A stretch of 64,000 nt of DNA from Lachnospiraceae bacterium C6A11. Its GTDB lineage: Bacteria; Bacillota; Clostridia; Lachnospirales; Lachnospiraceae. Shown here piece by piece: positions 63,443 to 64,000 of this stretch; the stretch's first letter is position 1, and each line of letters begins with the position of its first letter. Below the pieces are notes generated by a model that was given only the letters and a program-made list of their open reading frames with translations, was not told where the DNA came from and did no database searches. The DNA is taken from the NCBI GenBank assembly GCA_000702245.1, contig JNKY01000013.1, forward strand, positions 186,001-250,000, written 5' to 3'. Position numbers and translations under genes: made by a program.

Positions 63443-64000
63443 CTAGTTGCCCTGAGCTGCCTTCTCTGTGAACTGAAGGCTGAGTGCGCATTCCATCATC
63501 TGCTGCACATACTCTGATTTGTCCTGTGGACACTCAACAAAATACATGTCATATATTACTCTTACATTGTTATCATAACCGACTGCGAAGAGGTCCATCG
63601 GATCTCCTCCTATAGAAGCCTGGCATATGCAGACAACTGATGTTCCGTTAGCTGATGTAGCATATGCGCTGCCTATGCTGTCAGTAAAGTTAGCATTCAT
63701 ATTATGATAACGGTCATTTTTTATCTGGCTGCCCTGATCAACTACATTTGTCATTGCCGGGAACAAACTGTAGCCCTGATATTTTATCTGGTACTGAACG
63801 ATGTATTCCCACCAGTTGAATATCGAAGATACTGTCTGATCCGCAAATACAGGTGCATCTATATAAATCTGACCGTACTCACCAAGGTTATAATACGGCT
63901 GCTTCTGCTGATCGCTCGTGAAGATCGGAGAGAGCGTTCCCGCATACATGATCACCATTGAAGGATCGTCAGGATTGGTACATCTGAAACAGAAGCCTGC
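63443..64000 (-). CDS. Lipoprotein paralog 3, C-terminal part (cut by window edge)
   Basis: The last 185 residues of a third copy; its start is outside the right edge. The frame is open to the end and reads FCFRCTNPDDPSMVIMYAG at the top, matching paralogs 1 and 2, through to VECPQDKSEYVQQMMECALS and FTEKA. Signal peptide and linker must lie further right. Confidence 0.8.
   Translation of the reverse strand, partial: AGFCFRCTNPDDPSMVIMYAGTLSPIFTSDQQKQPYYNLGEYGQIYIDAPVFADQTVSSIFNWWEYIVQYQIKYQGYSLFPAMTNVVDQGSQIKNDRYHNMNANFTDSIGSAYATSANGTSVVCICQASIGGDPMDLFAVGYDNNVRVIYDMYFVECPQDKSEYVQQMMECALSLQFTEKAAQGN

Overview
The window looks like a chromosome segment of a low-to-mid GC, Gram-positive anaerobe of the Clostridia, most likely a Lachnospiraceae. 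Evidence in the sequence: AGGAGG-type ribosome binding sites, a canonical CIRCE operator, lipobox lipoproteins, hairpin-plus-T-run terminators, an archaeal-type short ProS, an AlaA-like aminotransferase, MurJ, and an F1Fo ATP synthase with Na+-type c-subunit residues. The genus assignment is inference. No rRNA, tRNA, CRISPR array, transposase or phage gene was recognised.

Layout. 1-2.1 kb: edge of a RiPP (bacteriocin-like) export locus on the minus strand, with a C39-peptidase ABC transporter (cut by the window edge), a short HlyD-like partner and a Nif11-type precursor with a double-glycine site. Between precursor and exporter lies a separate mini transcription unit (promoter, possible 34-residue Cys peptide, terminator). 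2.2-9.6 kb: a small unknown gene whose 3' end duplicates the guaA 3' end, a LacI-like/GGDEF fusion, a MerR regulator divergent from an aldo/keto reductase, a Nim-like flavoprotein and a wall-anchored LRR/SLH protein. 10-11.6 kb: a GMP synthetase lacking its amidotransferase half, and a MIF-like tautomerase. 11.8-17.5 kb: a galactan-use locus, with a three-gene minus operon (unknown barrel protein, zinc ribbon, GH53) divergent from a GH42 beta-galactosidase, and paired LacI-type operators over both starts. 17.6-28.2 kb: housekeeping and signalling genes (acyl-CoA synthetase, MurJ, PAS/GGDEF/EAL protein, CIRCE-controlled J-protein, phosphohexomutase).

28.4-47 kb holds the most unusual content. 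Three very large uncharacterised proteins (910, 915 and 1221 residues), one 239-residue relative and one frameshifted relative share sequence blocks. All five are preceded by the same element: a GTTGCGC-type direct repeat with 11-bp period and a -10 hexamer exactly 20 bp after TTGCGC. They look like a dispersed regulon of a lineage-specific protein family. An FHA-domain membrane protein sits between the two small members. Ordinary genes (cca, proS, an RluA-type synthase, a DUF885 lipoprotein) are interspersed.

47-54.8 kb: a complete minus-strand atp operon (atpZ-like, atpI-like, B, E, F, H, A, G, D, C) with short tandem repeats in two intergenic gaps. 54.9-58.7 kb: HAD phosphatase, AlaA-type aminotransferase, adenosine deaminase with an acidic repeat insertion. 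58.8-64 kb: three paralogous lipoproteins (the last cut by the window edge) flanking an M4 thermolysin-like lipoprotein.
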